From Nitrospirota bacterium (GTDB taxonomy: Bacteria > Nitrospirota > Thermodesulfovibrionia > Thermodesulfovibrionales > Dissulfurispiraceae), in contig JAJYXI010000028.1 of assembly GCA_021791055.1 (NCBI GenBank), positions 1 to 64,000 of the forward strand: DNA of 64,000 bases, given 5' to 3'. How positions within the stretch are numbered: position 1 is the stretch's first letter; each line of letters starts with the position of its first letter. Of this stretch, positions 9,449 to 23,016 are shown in pieces. The notes beneath the pieces are model-generated. The model saw only the letters and a program-made list of their open reading frames with translations. It did not search any database and had not been told where the DNA came from. The position numbers and the translations under genes are program-made.

Positions 9449-11359
9449 TCATTTATTTTTCTCCACATCCTCGAATTCTGCCTCAACAACTTCTTCCTCC
9501 GGAGACTTGGCCTTGGACTCTGTGCCTGCTCCTGCACCGGCTTGCTGTTCCTGTGCCGCTTTATAAACATGCTCGGCTATTTTATGCGATGCCTTTGTAA
9601 GCTCATCTATGGCTGTTTTGATTTCCGATGCATCGGTACTCGTTTCTTTTACCTTTTTGCACTTCTCAAGGGCAGCCTCTATATCTTTTTTCTCGTCCTC
9701 TGTAAGCTTATCACCATAATCTTTCAGGGATTTCTCAACAGAGTAGATAAGGGTATCGGCATTGTTCCTTGCCTCGGCAAGCTCTTTTTTCTTATGGTCT
9801 TCTGCTGCATGTGACTCTGCATCGCGCATCATCCTCTTTATCTCTTCCTCGGAAAGACCGCTGGATGCAGTAATCCTTATGGACTGCTCCTTTCCTGTGC
9901 CAAGGTCTTTTGCAGAGACATGGAGTATGCCGTTTGCGTCAATATCGAATGTGACTTCTATCTGGGGCAGACCCCTCGGTGCCGGTGGTATCCCAACAAG
10001 CTCGAATAATCCAAGGAGTTTGTTGTCTGAAGCCATCTCCCTTTCTCCCTGATGGACTTTAATCGTAACCGCTAGCTGATTGTCCGATGCAGTAGAGAAT
10101 GTCTGCGTCTTCTTTGTAGGAATGGTTGTATTCCTCTCTATCATCTTTGTGAATATGCCGCCGAGGGTCTCTATGCCGAGGGACAGGGGATTTACATCCA
10201 GAAGGAGGACTTCCTTCACCTCGCCCTTTAAAACAGCGGCCTGTATAGCAGCGCCAACTGCAACCACTTCGTCTGGATTGACACCCTTGTGAGGCTCTTT
10301 GCCAAAAAAGCCCTGCACAACCTGCTGCACCTTTGGCGCCCTTGTCTGTCCGCCGACAAGTATGACCTCATCTATATTGCCTGTAGAAAAACCTGCATCC
10401 GAAAGCGCCCTCTTACAAGGCTCTATGGTCTTCTGGACAAGGTCGTCTGTGAGCTGCTCGAACTTAGCGCGTGATAGTTTCATTAACAAATGCTTTGGCC
10501 CTGTTGCATCGGCAGTTACAAAAGGAAGGTTTATCTCTGTCTCTGATGCTGTGGAAAGCTCTATCTTTGCCCTTTCAGCAGCCTCCTTCAATCTCTGGAG
10601 CGCCATCTTGTCATGCTTGAGGTCTACTCCCTGTTCCTTTTTAAACTCATCAACCATCCAGTCTATAACCCTCAAATCAAAGTCGTCTCCGCCGAGATAT
10701 GTGTCGCCGTTTGTGGATTTGACCTCTATGACACCCTCGCCGATTTCGAGCACAGAAACATCAAAGGTTCCTCCGCCGAGGTCATAAACAGCAACCTTTT
10801 CTTCCTTCTTTTTCTCAAGACCGTATGCGAGGGCTGCGGCAGTAGGCTCATTTATGATTCTAAGAACATTCAGTCCTGCGATCTGTCCTGCGTCCTTTGT
10901 CGCCTGCCTCTGGCTGTCGTCAAAATATGCAGGAACGGTAATAACAGCCTCTGTAACAGTCTCGCCGAGATAGTCTTCTGCTGCCTGTTTCAGCTTCTGG
11001 AGTATCATTGCAGAAATCTCGGGCGGGGAATATTTCTTGCCCCTCGCCTCTACATGGGCATCTCCGTTTGGTGCCTCAACTATATGATAAGGAAGCCTCT
11101 TTTTCGCATGGTCAACCTGTGGGGAATTATACTTTCTTCCCATCAATCTCTTTATTGAAAATACGGTATTTTCAGGATTTGTGACAGACTGCCTCTTTGC
11201 TATCTGTCCTACAAGCCTTTCACCCTTTTCTGTGAATGCAACAACAGAGGGTGTTGTCCTGTTTCCCTCCTGATTGGGTATTACTACCGGTTCGCCGCCG
11301 ACTACAACTGCAACAACCGAGTTTGTAGTGCCGAGATCTATTCCTATTGCCTTTCCCAT
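9449..11359 (-). CDS. dnaK: chaperone DnaK (Hsp70)
   Basis: [19 protein letters not shown]..., [17 protein letters not shown]. Confidence 0.99.
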   Translation of the reverse strand: MGKAIGIDLGTTNSVVAVVVGGEPVVIPNQEGNRTTPSVVAFTEKGERLVGQIAKRQSVTNPENTVFSIKRLMGRKYNSPQVDHAKKRLPYHIVEAPNGDAHVEARGKKYSPPEISAMILQKLKQAAEDYLGETVTEAVITVPAYFDDSQRQATKDAGQIAGLNVLRIINEPTAAALAYGLEKKKEEKVAVYDLGGGTFDVSVLEIGEGVIEVKSTNGDTYLGGDDFDLRVIDWMVDEFKKEQGVDLKHDKMALQRLKEAAERAKIELSTASETEINLPFVTADATGPKHLLMKLSRAKFEQLTDDLVQKTIEPCKRALSDAGFSTGNIDEVILVGGQTRAPKVQQVVQGFFGKEPHKGVNPDEVVAVGAAIQAAVLKGEVKEVLLLDVNPLSLGIETLGGIFTKMIERNTTIPTKKTQTFSTASDNQLAVTIKVHQGEREMASDNKLLGLFELVGIPPAPRGLPQIEVTFDIDANGILHVSAKDLGTGKEQSIRITASSGLSEEEIKRMMRDAESHAAEDHKKKELAEARNNADTLIYSVEKSLKDYGDKLTEDEKKDIEAALEKCKKVKETSTDASEIKTAIDELTKASHKIAEHVYKAAQEQQAGAGAGTESKAKSPEEEVVEAEFEDVEKNK

Positions 11360-11407
11360 CTCTTCCTCCTTCTTTATTTTTAAGTTTCTTTTTATTCTTA
11401 CCGACTA

Positions 11408-11980
11408 CTAATTGCTGCTTTTCTTAGATACAACTACAAGCGACGGCCTTAAGACCTTTTCATTGTAAAGGTATCCCTTTCTAAATTCCTCTACCACTGT
11501 ATTATTCTCAACATCTTCCCTCTCAACCTGAGACATCGCATGATGATATGCAGGGTCAAAAGGTTTGCCGACTGCCTCAACAAACTTTACTCCAAATTTT
11601 TCGAGTATCCTATTCAGTTCCCTGAGGGTATTTTCCACGCCCTTTATCAGGGATTCGGAATTTTTCTCTGCCGAATGTTTTAATGCCATTTCAAGATTAT
11701 CCAGCGCCGGCAAAAGCTCATAAACCAAAGATTCATTGGAATACTTTATAAGCTCCTCCCTGTCCTTCTGCACCTTTTTCTTGTAATTTTCGAACTCGGC
11801 ATAGAGCCTAAGATATTTATCCTTTGTATCTGCGAGCTCTGCCTGTATCGACTCCACCGCCTCTGCAGTCTTATCCTCAATCTCAAGGGAGATGCCTATT
11901 TCTTCAGGCTTTTTAGATTCTTCATTTTTCTCTTCCACCATACCACCTCCAGCCATTAATCGAATGTCCTGCTTATGCAC
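11408..11980 (-). CDS. grpE: nucleotide exchange factor GrpE
   Basis: LRLYAEFENYKKKVQKDREELIKYSNESLVYELLPALDNLEMAL, GKPFDPAYHHAMSQVE; likely start ATG at 11950 (MVEEKNEE). Confidence 0.95.
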   Translation of the reverse strand: MHKQDIRLMAGGGMVEEKNEESKKPEEIGISLEIEDKTAEAVESIQAELADTKDKYLRLYAEFENYKKKVQKDREELIKYSNESLVYELLPALDNLEMALKHSAEKNSESLIKGVENTLRELNRILEKFGVKFVEAVGKPFDPAYHHAMSQVEREDVENNTVVEEFRKGYLYNEKVLRPSLVVVSKKSSN

Positions 11981-12990
11981 TTCGCAATGGTGTCCACCAT
12001 ATATATGGCCTTTGAATAGTCCATCCTCGTCGGACCTATCAATGCGACAACACCCATGGGTCTATCCTTCTCCTTGTATGTTGAGGCAACTACGCTCAGG
12101 CTTTTCAGTTCCTCAACAGGATTTTCATTGCCTATAACCACACTCACGCCTTCAGCATCCGAAAGCTCGTCGAGGAGCTTCAATATTGTATGCTTATCCT
12201 TTATGGCCTTTGATATTTCCCTAATCCTCGATATATCGGAAAAATCAGGGAGATTCATTACATCGTAAAGCCCTGATACAAAAATATCATTCTCAGCAAA
12301 GGATATTGCCTGTCCGTAAATCTTTATTGCCCTTGTTATAAGCTTGTCCCAGACAGCCTTTTCACGGTGCGCCTTTCTTACAAGTATGCCCTTTATCTCA
12401 TCTATAGTGTGCCCAGAGTACTCAGAATTAAGATAATCAGCAATCCTGTTAAGGTCTTCCTGTGTAAGTCTTGAGTCCACCGTAAATATTTTATTTTTAA
12501 TAACTCCTTCTTCTGTCAGTAAAATGGCTACCACCCTGTCGCCTTTATACCTGATGAAGTCTATTCTGTTAAATGTCGTCTTCTCGGGTTTTGGAGGCGT
12601 AATGACACCGATATAGTTTGACATCACGGAAAGGGCGTTTGTCACCTCTGAAAACATGCCGTTGATATCATTTCTTATACCCTCCAATTTCTCTGCAAAA
12701 TGACACAAAAACTCACCCATATCCACATTGCTGTCATTGGGTTCGTTGATGTCATGGAGGCAGTCAACATAAAATCTGTAGCCCTTGTCCGTAGGAACCC
12801 TGCCTGCAGAGGTATGCGGCTGGCTCAGGAAGCCGAGGTCTTCGAGATCAGCCATTATATTTCTTACAGTAGCAGGTGAAAAACCGAAGGAATATTTCTT
12901 GGTTACAAATCTTGAGCCGACAGGCTCCGGCTTGCTTATGTAGCTCTGAACAATCGCACAGAGAATTTGCTTGCTTCTGTCATCCAACAT
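11956..12990 (-). CDS. hrcA: heat-inducible transcription repressor HrcA
   Basis: MLDDRSKQILCAIVQSYISKPEPVGSRFVTKKY, ATVRNIMADLEDLGFLSQPHTSAGRVPTDKGYRFYVD. Confidence 0.97.
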   Translation of the reverse strand: MLDDRSKQILCAIVQSYISKPEPVGSRFVTKKYSFGFSPATVRNIMADLEDLGFLSQPHTSAGRVPTDKGYRFYVDCLHDINEPNDSNVDMGEFLCHFAEKLEGIRNDINGMFSEVTNALSVMSNYIGVITPPKPEKTTFNRIDFIRYKGDRVVAILLTEEGVIKNKIFTVDSRLTQEDLNRIADYLNSEYSGHTIDEIKGILVRKAHREKAVWDKLITRAIKIYGQAISFAENDIFVSGLYDVMNLPDFSDISRIREISKAIKDKHTILKLLDELSDAEGVSVVIGNENPVEELKSLSVVASTYKEKDRPMGVVALIGPTRMDYSKAIYMVDTIAKCISRTFD

Positions 12991-13030
12991 ATTCTATCAC
13001 CGTACTATTGGCACCATGTCGCATTCACTT

Positions 13031-13057
13031 TTAGCACTCTCAGCCTGAGAGTGCTAA
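13031..13057 (-). promoter_or_regulatory. CIRCE operator
   Basis: TTAGCACTC-N9-GAGTGCTAA, exact match to the CIRCE consensus, upstream of hrcA. Confidence 0.97.
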
Positions 13058-13093
13058 TAATTTAACAGGTAAGAAATAATCATGTCAAGAATA

Positions 13094-13930
13094 CTACCAC
13101 TGAAGTTTTCTTTGCATCAGCTTCTCATACATCTTAGGCGGTAAAAATGCCTGCTGGTGTATCTCGTCGCTGTAGTATCTTGTGTCAACCTTGAATTCCC
13201 TTCTCATCTGTCTCAAGTCATGTTTCTTTGATGCTGCAGAGAATGTCCACCAGTTTCCTGCATATGTGGCTATGGTAGCGGTGTAAAGGTCTACTATCGG
13301 GAATATGAGTTTCATTGCCTCCTGAACTTCTATCACAAGGTCTTTATGGAAGTGAAGGGATTCGGATAGTGTCACGAACATGCCGTCATCCGTAAGGGAG
13401 TCTTTGACAGACTTGAAGAACTCGACAGTAAAAAGGCTCTTTGCAAATCCTACAATATCCGTGGAGTCAACAATTACAGCATCAATATCGCCATCTCTGC
13501 CCTTCACAAATTCAGCGCCATCCATGCACTTTATCTCCACTCTCTTGTCGTCAACGCCGCATGCTACTGATGGGAAATACTTCTTTGACACATTAATAAC
13601 CTCTTCGTCTATCTCAATAAAATAGACCTTCTCCACAGAGTCATGTCTTAAAACCTCTCTGACGGTTCCCCCGTCTCCTCCTCCTATGACTATGACCTTC
13701 TTAGGATTCGGATGTGCATGCATGACAGGATGTACAAGCATCTCATGATAGAAAAGCTCATCCCTCTCTGTTATCTGCACAACGCCGTCAAGGATGAGCA
13801 TCTTGCCGAAGTGGGGATTCTCTATGACCATTATCTCCTGAAATTCGCTCCTGCTTTTATGAAGCACCTTTTCAACTTCATATACATACTGAATCGGGGC
13901 ATACGGGTCTTTTTCAAAAAACTTAATCAT
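13094..13930 (-). CDS. speE: spermidine synthase
   Basis: MLILDGVVQITERDELFYHEMLVHPVMHAHPNPKKVIVIGGGDGGTVREVLRHDSVEKVYFIEIDEEVI. Confidence 0.96.
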   Translation of the reverse strand: MIKFFEKDPYAPIQYVYEVEKVLHKSRSEFQEIMVIENPHFGKMLILDGVVQITERDELFYHEMLVHPVMHAHPNPKKVIVIGGGDGGTVREVLRHDSVEKVYFIEIDEEVINVSKKYFPSVACGVDDKRVEIKCMDGAEFVKGRDGDIDAVIVDSTDIVGFAKSLFTVEFFKSVKDSLTDDGMFVTLSESLHFHKDLVIEVQEAMKLIFPIVDLYTATIATYAGNWWTFSAASKKHDLRQMRREFKVDTRYYSDEIHQQAFLPPKMYEKLMQRKLQW

Positions 13931-13946
13931 TTTGTCCTCCTGTCAA

Positions 13947-14042
13947 TGAGTAAAAGGGTAAATGAGTAAATGGGTAAAGACATATAAAATATGTTCACTT
14001 CCATCAACTCATTAACTCGTCCACTCATTCACTCATATACTC
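13947..14042. repeat. 7/8-bp degenerate arrays between speE and the decarboxylase gene
   Basis: GTAAAAGGGTAAATGAGTAAATGGGTAAAG and TCAACTCATTAACTCGTCCACTCATTCACTCATATACTC. Confidence 0.7.
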
Positions 14043-15174
14043 AAATCAATATCGTCTTCGGTATCGAAAAGCCGTTAAACTCCGATGCATACGAAATCGT
14101 GTATGCGCCGCTGGAAAGTATCAATATCCTGTTGCCCACCTCAGGCTCGGGAAGCTCAACCTCTTTATCTATAACATCAAAGCTGTCACAACTCGGACCG
14201 GCAATAGTCCATGCCTTCGGCTCATTCCTGCTTCCGACAACATAGGTATACTTAATGCCTCCGACACTCTCCATTAATCCATTAAAAACTCCCACATCTA
14301 TATAAAGCCAGTTCTCGTCTCCTCTGCTTGCCTTGCCGATAACTGTTGAAACAAAGATTCCTGCATCTCCTACAACCGCCCTTCCGGGCTCTATGAATAT
14401 CTCAATATCCTGCGGGAATTTCTGGTATATGACCTTATTAACCTTCTTCTCTATCGTCTCGACATCCACCACATTCTTTGTGTATCGAATTGGGTAGCCG
14501 CCGCCGATGTCGAGCATTCTCAGTTTTATCCCGTTCTGTTCGGCATTCTCCCAGAGATCCCTTGCCTTATCAACAGCCGTATTCCAGTTATAGACATTAT
14601 TGCACTGTGAGCCCACATGAAAGGTAATGCCTACGGGATTAAGTCCCTTTTCTTTTGCAGAAATGAGCAGCTCTGACGCCTCATCCAACTCGACGCCGAA
14701 TTTCTTGCTTAACGGCCATTCGCTCCCCTCATTTGGGACCGACAGCCTTACATAGACATTAGAGCCGGGAGCATATCTCGCGAGTTTTTCAACCTCCACC
14801 ATAGAGTCATAAGCAAAATAGTTCACTCCGTAATCCACTGCCTGTTCAAGGAATTTAAAGGTCTTCATGGGATTACTCGTTATAATTCTTTCGGGCTCAA
14901 CACCGAGCGAGGCCAGTATCTGCAATTCGCCCTCTGATGCTATTTCAAACCCTGTACCAAGGGTATTCAAAAACCTCAAGACCTCGACATCGGGGTTTGC
15001 CTTGACAGCATAAAAAACTTTTGAGTTCTTTATATTTTTGCCTATTACAGAGACCTTATCCCTGATAATCTCTTTGTCCACCAATAAATACGGAGGCAGC
15101 TCATCGCTGAGGGCAATATAATTAAGCACCTTGTTCCATGTTGACTTGTTGACAAAATCAGAAGGTATTTCCAT
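14041..15174 (-). CDS. type III PLP-dependent decarboxylase, probably ornithine decarboxylase
   Basis: FYAVKANPDVEVLRFL, HVGSQC, DIGGGYP, IEPGRA, GPSCDSFDVI; adjacent to speE. Confidence 0.85.
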   Translation of the reverse strand: MEIPSDFVNKSTWNKVLNYIALSDELPPYLLVDKEIIRDKVSVIGKNIKNSKVFYAVKANPDVEVLRFLNTLGTGFEIASEGELQILASLGVEPERIITSNPMKTFKFLEQAVDYGVNYFAYDSMVEVEKLARYAPGSNVYVRLSVPNEGSEWPLSKKFGVELDEASELLISAKEKGLNPVGITFHVGSQCNNVYNWNTAVDKARDLWENAEQNGIKLRMLDIGGGYPIRYTKNVVDVETIEKKVNKVIYQKFPQDIEIFIEPGRAVVGDAGIFVSTVIGKASRGDENWLYIDVGVFNGLMESVGGIKYTYVVGSRNEPKAWTIAGPSCDSFDVIDKEVELPEPEVGNRILILSSGAYTISYASEFNGFSIPKTILI

Positions 15175-15417
15175 CGTTTACTCCATTGTGATGTTTAGTC
15201 GGTATAATGTTCATCAGGTAAGTCTGCTGAACAGTTTCCTTTTATTCTATGAAACGGAGGCAGCTCATCGCTGAGGGCAATATAATTAAGCACCTTGTTC
15301 CATGTTGACTTGTTGACAAAATCAGAAGGTATTTCCATCGTTTACTCCATTGTGATGTTTAGTCGGTATAATGTTCATCAGGTAAGTCTGCTGAACAGTT
15401 TCCTTTTATTCTATGAA
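15090..15417. repeat. tandem direct duplication, 164-bp unit (15090-15253 and 15254-15417)
   Basis: By-eye alignment shows both copies identical; unit spans the first ~30 codons and the leader of the decarboxylase gene. Confidence 0.95.
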
Positions 15418-15442
15418 TATGTATTATAGCAGTTTTTTCAGA

Positions 15443-16180
15443 TTATGCAGAGGTTTTTTTCATATAGATCAGGTGCTCTATATTCCCCTTTTGGCCGGGG
15501 ATTGGCGACTGTATCACCCCGATAGTTTGAAGGCCGAGGAGTTCGAGATTTTCCTTCACTCGATCCACAGCCTTTAACCGCTTTGCCTCATCTTTTACAA
15601 TGCCTCCCTTGCCCACCTCTCCTTTTCCGACCTCAAACTGCGGCTTTATAAGGGCTATAATCTCCCCGTCTTGTTTCAAAAACTCCAATACATTCGGAAT
15701 AACCTTTGCGAGGGAAATGAATGATACATCAATGGTTGCAATGTCTATCTCATCAGGAATTTTCTCCCTTTCGAGATAGCGTATATTCGTCCTCTCAATG
15801 AGCACAATCCTTGAGTCCTGCCTCAGCTTCCATGCAAGCTGTCCGTATCCAACATCAATGCAATAAACCCTTTTAGCCCCGTGCTGAAGCATGCAGTCTG
15901 TAAATCCTCCTGTGGATGAGCCCACATCCATTGCAATCTTATCTTTCATGGATATGCTGAAATGCTTAATGGCTGCTTCGAGTTTGAGACCGCCACGGCT
16001 GACATAAGGTATATCCTCACCCTTTAATTCAATATGGGCACCAACATTAACCATTGCTCCTGCCTTTGTAACAGTAATGCCGTCAACAAACGCCTTGCCT
16101 TCCATAATTAACGCTTGAGCCCTTTCGCGGCTCTGGACAAGGCCTTTGTCGACAAGGATTTTATCGAGACGGTTTTTCAT
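15443..16180 (-). CDS. tlyA: TlyA family rRNA 2'-O-methyltransferase
   Basis: S4 domain RLDKILVDKGLVQSRERAQALIMEGKAFVDG; DVGSSTGGFTDCMLQHGAKRVYCIDVGYGQLAWKLRQD. Confidence 0.93.
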   Translation of the reverse strand: MKNRLDKILVDKGLVQSRERAQALIMEGKAFVDGITVTKAGAMVNVGAHIELKGEDIPYVSRGGLKLEAAIKHFSISMKDKIAMDVGSSTGGFTDCMLQHGAKRVYCIDVGYGQLAWKLRQDSRIVLIERTNIRYLEREKIPDEIDIATIDVSFISLAKVIPNVLEFLKQDGEIIALIKPQFEVGKGEVGKGGIVKDEAKRLKAVDRVKENLELLGLQTIGVIQSPIPGQKGNIEHLIYMKKTSA

Positions 16181-16188
16181 TTGAACGT

Positions 16189-18120
16189 TTAAACGGTTTG
16201 AACAGTTCGAACTGTTTTCAGAAATGCCAGTGCAGTTTTATATATCCCATCTTCGTCAAGGCCGTATTTTTTCCTGAGAATGCTCTGGCTGCCGTGCTCA
16301 ACAAATTCGTCATCTACTCCAATTCTTTTGACCGCAACATCATTCATCCCTGCCTTATTCAGACATTCAAGCACTGCAGAGCCAAATCCGCCTGCAAGGA
16401 CATTCTCTTCTATAGTGATTATCCTCTTTATCCTCCCTGACAGGGATATTATGAGTTCCTCATCGAGGGGCTTGATGAATCGGGCATTTACAACGCAGGC
16501 ATTTATGCCGTCTCTCCTTAGCATCTCTGCTGCCTTCGATGAAGGAGACACTGCATTGCCCGCCGCAATAATAGCAATGTCATCGCCTTCCATCAAGACT
16601 TCAGCCTTCCCTATCTTTATTTCTGTGCTCTGTGTTCTGTCCTCTGGTTTCTGAACCTTTCCGCGAGGATACCTTATGGCAGATGGCCCGTTGTGTTGGA
16701 CGGCAAACTTCAGCATCGCCTTCAATTCATCCCCATCTTTGGGAGCCATGAACAGCAGATTTGGAATATGTCTTAAAAAGGATATGTCAAATAAGCCCTG
16801 ATGGGTTGCACCGTCTTCTCCCACTATGCCAGTCCTGTCTATGACAAATACAACAGGAAGGTTCTGGAGGCAGACATCATGAATAATCTCGTCATACGCC
16901 CTCTGGAGAAATGTGGAGTATATTGCTACAATGGGTTTTAATCCCTGAGTTGCAAGACCTGCTGCGAATGTTACGGCATGGGGCTCTGCAATGCCGACAT
17001 CATAAAACCTTTCAGGGAATTTTTCTGCAAATGCTGCAAGGCCTGTCCCTTCTTTCATTGCAGCAGTGATAGTCACAACCCTTTTATCCGATTCCGCAAT
17101 TTCCATAAGTGCATTGCCGAAAACCTCGCTGTATGTAATCGTGGAGTTTTGGAGTTTTGGAGTGATAGGGGGTTGTATTCCTGTATCCGTCTCAAAAGGC
17201 CCGACTCCATGATATATGCACGGATCATCCTCTGAAAACTTGTATCCCTTGCCTTTCTTGGTTACAACATGGATTAATGTCGGTTCATTCGCATCTTTAA
17301 TGCTGTTCAATGTTTCGATCAGTAATGGTATATCATGGCCGTCAATGGGACCTAAATAATTAAATCCCAAATCCTCAAACAATCCTCCCGGAAGGAAAAA
17401 TCCCTTCATACTGCCTTCTGCCTTCTGGGCAATCTTTGCAACTGTCTCTCCGATCTTTGGAATGCCTTCCAAAAATGCCTTTGTCTCCTTCTTGATTTTT
17501 TTGTAGAATGTGCCTGTCAAAACCTTATTAAGATAATTGGAAAGCGCACCAACATTTGGAGATATGGACATTTCATTGTCATTGAGAATTACGATAAGGT
17601 CTTTTTTGAGATGCCCTGTATGATTCAGACCTTCAAATGCCAACCCTGAGGTCAAAGCACCATCGCCTATGACCGCTATTACCTTAAACTTCTGACTTCT
17701 GACTTCTGACTTCTGACTTCTCAAATTTACATCCCTCGCCTCCAGTATTCCGAGGGCAGCAGATATGGATGTGGAGCTGTGGCCTGTGCCGAATACATCA
17801 TGGGGACTCTCTGCAATCTTTGGAAAACCTGATACTCCCTTGTACTTTCTGAGAGTATGAAAGTCTTTATATCTTCCTGTCAAAAGCTTATGGGAATACG
17901 ACTGATGCCCCACATCCCAGACAATCTTATCCACCGGGGAGTTAAAGACATAATGCAGGGCGATTGTCAATTCCACCACTCCTAAATTGGATGCAAGATG
18001 TCCGCCGTTAATGGAAACCCTTTCTATGATAAGGTTGCGCAACTCTTCGGCAAGGGCATTCAGGTCTTCTGTTTTGAGGGATTTTAAATCTTGCGGGGAC
18101 TTTATATTTTCTATAAGCAT
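16189..18120 (-). CDS. dxs: 1-deoxy-D-xylulose-5-phosphate synthase
   Basis: GHQSYSHKLLTGR, AVIGDGALTSGLAFEGLNH, DRTGIVGEDGATHQG; likely start MLIENIKSPQDL at 18120 rather than 18210. Contains inserts NLRSQKSEVRSQKFK and EDRTQSTE. Confidence 0.96.
   Translation of the reverse strand: MLIENIKSPQDLKSLKTEDLNALAEELRNLIIERVSINGGHLASNLGVVELTIALHYVFNSPVDKIVWDVGHQSYSHKLLTGRYKDFHTLRKYKGVSGFPKIAESPHDVFGTGHSSTSISAALGILEARDVNLRSQKSEVRSQKFKVIAVIGDGALTSGLAFEGLNHTGHLKKDLIVILNDNEMSISPNVGALSNYLNKVLTGTFYKKIKKETKAFLEGIPKIGETVAKIAQKAEGSMKGFFLPGGLFEDLGFNYLGPIDGHDIPLLIETLNSIKDANEPTLIHVVTKKGKGYKFSEDDPCIYHGVGPFETDTGIQPPITPKLQNSTITYSEVFGNALMEIAESDKRVVTITAAMKEGTGLAAFAEKFPERFYDVGIAEPHAVTFAAGLATQGLKPIVAIYSTFLQRAYDEIIHDVCLQNLPVVFVIDRTGIVGEDGATHQGLFDISFLRHIPNLLFMAPKDGDELKAMLKFAVQHNGPSAIRYPRGKVQKPEDRTQSTEIKIGKAEVLMEGDDIAIIAAGNAVSPSSKAAEMLRRDGINACVVNARFIKPLDEELIISLSGRIKRIITIEENVLAGGFGSAVLECLNKAGMNDVAVKRIGVDDEFVEHGSQSILRKKYGLDEDGIYKTALAFLKTVRTVQTV
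17689..17722. repeat. 7-bp array (CTTCTGA)n in dxs
   Basis: CTTCTGACTTCTGACTTCTGACTTCTGACTTCT; minus strand encodes RSQKSEVRSQK. Confidence 0.95.
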
Positions 18121-18151
18121 CTTCTTAAAAAAAACAATTAAGTTAATAATA

Positions 18152-18304
18152 GCAGGTATGCATGCGGGAAAAAGATTTACAAGCACCACCGATGTAAGAC
18201 ATTTGTTCACCCATGAGACAATCGTTCTTTAGTGGATAAAGAACTGCATATTTATTAAAACCCAATCGTGCATTTGTAAAGCTTTTTACCGCATGCATAC
18301 CTGC
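18152..18304. mobile_element. MITE-like element bounded by long imperfect terminal inverted repeats
   Basis: GCAGGTATGCATGCGGgAAAAAGaTTTACAA... and its reverse complement ...TTTGTAAAgCTTTTTaCCGCATGCATACCTGC; ~153 bp, no coding capacity. Confidence 0.55.
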
Positions 18305-18312
18305 GCTGATCA

Positions 18313-19221
18313 CTAACTCTTCCTCTCAAGCATATACCTTGCGATAGACCTCAAGGGTTCTGCCTTTTCATCAAAGGTCTCCAGGGAATTGATTGCACCA
18401 TAAATCAATTCCCTTGCCTTTTCCCTGGATTTCTCTATGCCGTATAGTTTGGGATAAGTCATCTTCTTTTTCTTCTCATCAGAGCCTTTAGGTTTTCCGA
18501 TTACCTCTGTCTCTCCTTCTACATCAAGTATATCATCAATAACCTGAAATGCTAAGCCTATGTTCTCACCATATTTCGTAAGCTTGAATAATTCATCATC
18601 GCTGCAATTAGCCAGTATGCCGCCTGAACGGACAGAGACCGTTATCAATGCAGCAGTCTTATGGCTGTGAATAAAGGCAAGGGTTTTGGCATCGGGCTCT
18701 GCATTCTCAGACAAAAGATCCTGCGCCTGACCACCTACCATTCCATGTACCCCGGATGCCATGGCAATTTCACGGATAACCCTTAGTACGGCTGACGGCT
18801 GACGGCTGATGGTTGATGGCTTTTTTATATTATTTGAAAGCATATAAAATGCCTCTGTTAAAAGGGCATCTCCTGCAAGGATTGCCATACCCTCGCCGAA
18901 CACCTTATGGTTAGTGGGTTTGCCGCGCCTTAAATCATCATTATCCATAGCAGGAAGGTCGTCATGGACTAATGAGTATGTGTGTATGAACTCAAGCGAA
19001 GCGGCATAGGGGATTATGTCTTCAGCCTTAACTTTGTTGTCTTTGGCGCATGCCTCATACGATGCAAGACATAAAATGGGCCTTATCCTCTTTCCGCCTG
19101 CTGAAAGAGAATATATCATAGACTCCTGAAGAGTCTTAGGCGTAAGAGGTGCAGAAAAATATGATTCGAGGAATGAATCTATGAGTCCTTTTTTTTCTCT
19201 GAGGTAAGCCTTAATGTCCAT
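18313..19221 (-). CDS. ispA: polyprenyl (farnesyl/geranylgeranyl) diphosphate synthase
   Basis: SAGGKRIRPILCLASYEA, HTYSLVHDDLPAMDNDDLRRGKPTNHKVFGE, FQVIDDILDVEG. Confidence 0.93.
   Translation of the reverse strand: MDIKAYLREKKGLIDSFLESYFSAPLTPKTLQESMIYSLSAGGKRIRPILCLASYEACAKDNKVKAEDIIPYAASLEFIHTYSLVHDDLPAMDNDDLRRGKPTNHKVFGEGMAILAGDALLTEAFYMLSNNIKKPSTISRQPSAVLRVIREIAMASGVHGMVGGQAQDLLSENAEPDAKTLAFIHSHKTAALITVSVRSGGILANCSDDELFKLTKYGENIGLAFQVIDDILDVEGETEVIGKPKGSDEKKKKMTYPKLYGIEKSREKARELIYGAINSLETFDEKAEPLRSIARYMLERKS
18789..18821. repeat. 7-bp array in ispA
   Basis: ACGGCTGACGGCTGACGGCTGATGGTTGATGG; minus strand encodes TISRQPSAV. Confidence 0.9.
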
Positions 19222-22247
<3,026 letters not shown>

Positions 22248-22285
22248 TTATAACATGTTTCGAGCCCTTTTCAAAAGGGTTGTGG

Positions 22286-22951
22286 TTAAGAAATGAGATC
22301 CATATTTACCTTAAACTTCATCCTCTGTTTCACACCGTCAACATAAGACTTTATGGCAGCATTGCCCTTATCCGCTAAAATAGCCTGCTTAGCTTCATTA
22401 ATCTTTTTCTCGTCTCCTGATACTCCTCTTAAATCCAATGGATTCACATCAACAGCAGATGCGATAAGTCTTCTCATTTTTAGAAGCGTTAACTGTTGGC
22501 GCATTGAATTCTCAAACATCTCTGGTGTTAGTCTGTTGAGATCAAGTGTCCTGAAATATACATCCTTTCTGAAAATGCCGTCCCTCATGAATCGCGGATC
22601 ATTTACAATTGCATCCTGAAGCTCTTTATCTGTTACTTTTATCCCTAATTCCGCAGCAGAAATCAGAAGAACCCTTTCTTCAATAAGGCTGTTAAGAACT
22701 GTCTCTTTAAGCTTCAGACTTTTTTCCATTTCTGCATCAAACTTTTCTTTATAGATATCCCTGAACTGCTGCCTCACATTTTCGTACGCCCTCCAGTACT
22801 CTTCGACAGTAACCCTCTCCTTTCCTATCTCGGCGACGCTTACCGCAGTAGGCTTATCGAGCGTGCCAACCCCCCAGAATATGAAAGACAGGATTACAAT
22901 AAAAAACAGGAAATAAAAGAACTTTGCATGTTTTCTCATAGTCTTCAGCAT
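22286..22951 (-). CDS. SurA/PpiD N-terminal-domain periplasmic chaperone-like protein without a PPIase domain
   Basis: N-terminal TM then AEIGKERVTVEEYWRAYENVRQQFRDIY...LNSLIEERVLLISAAELGIKVTDKELQDAI; 221 aa, no parvulin core seen. Confidence 0.75.
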   Translation of the reverse strand: MLKTMRKHAKFFYFLFFIVILSFIFWGVGTLDKPTAVSVAEIGKERVTVEEYWRAYENVRQQFRDIYKEKFDAEMEKSLKLKETVLNSLIEERVLLISAAELGIKVTDKELQDAIVNDPRFMRDGIFRKDVYFRTLDLNRLTPEMFENSMRQQLTLLKMRRLIASAVDVNPLDLRGVSGDEKKINEAKQAILADKGNAAIKSYVDGVKQRMKFKVNMDLIS

Positions 22952-23016
22952 CGATTAATACCTCCCAAGGGATTTATAGGGTCTGCATGTCGTAATTTCT
23001 TTGCCAATCGAGAACA

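Noticed and set aside
10299-11158. Plus-strand ORFs of 162-181 aa opposite dnaK (and 9338-9814)
   Set aside because: Antisense to dnaK with low-complexity composition; no independent evidence.
16189-18210. Full-length 673-aa Dxs start at 18210
   Set aside because: First 30 residues come from the inverted-repeat element upstream; conserved Dxs begins at MLIENIKSPQDL (18120).
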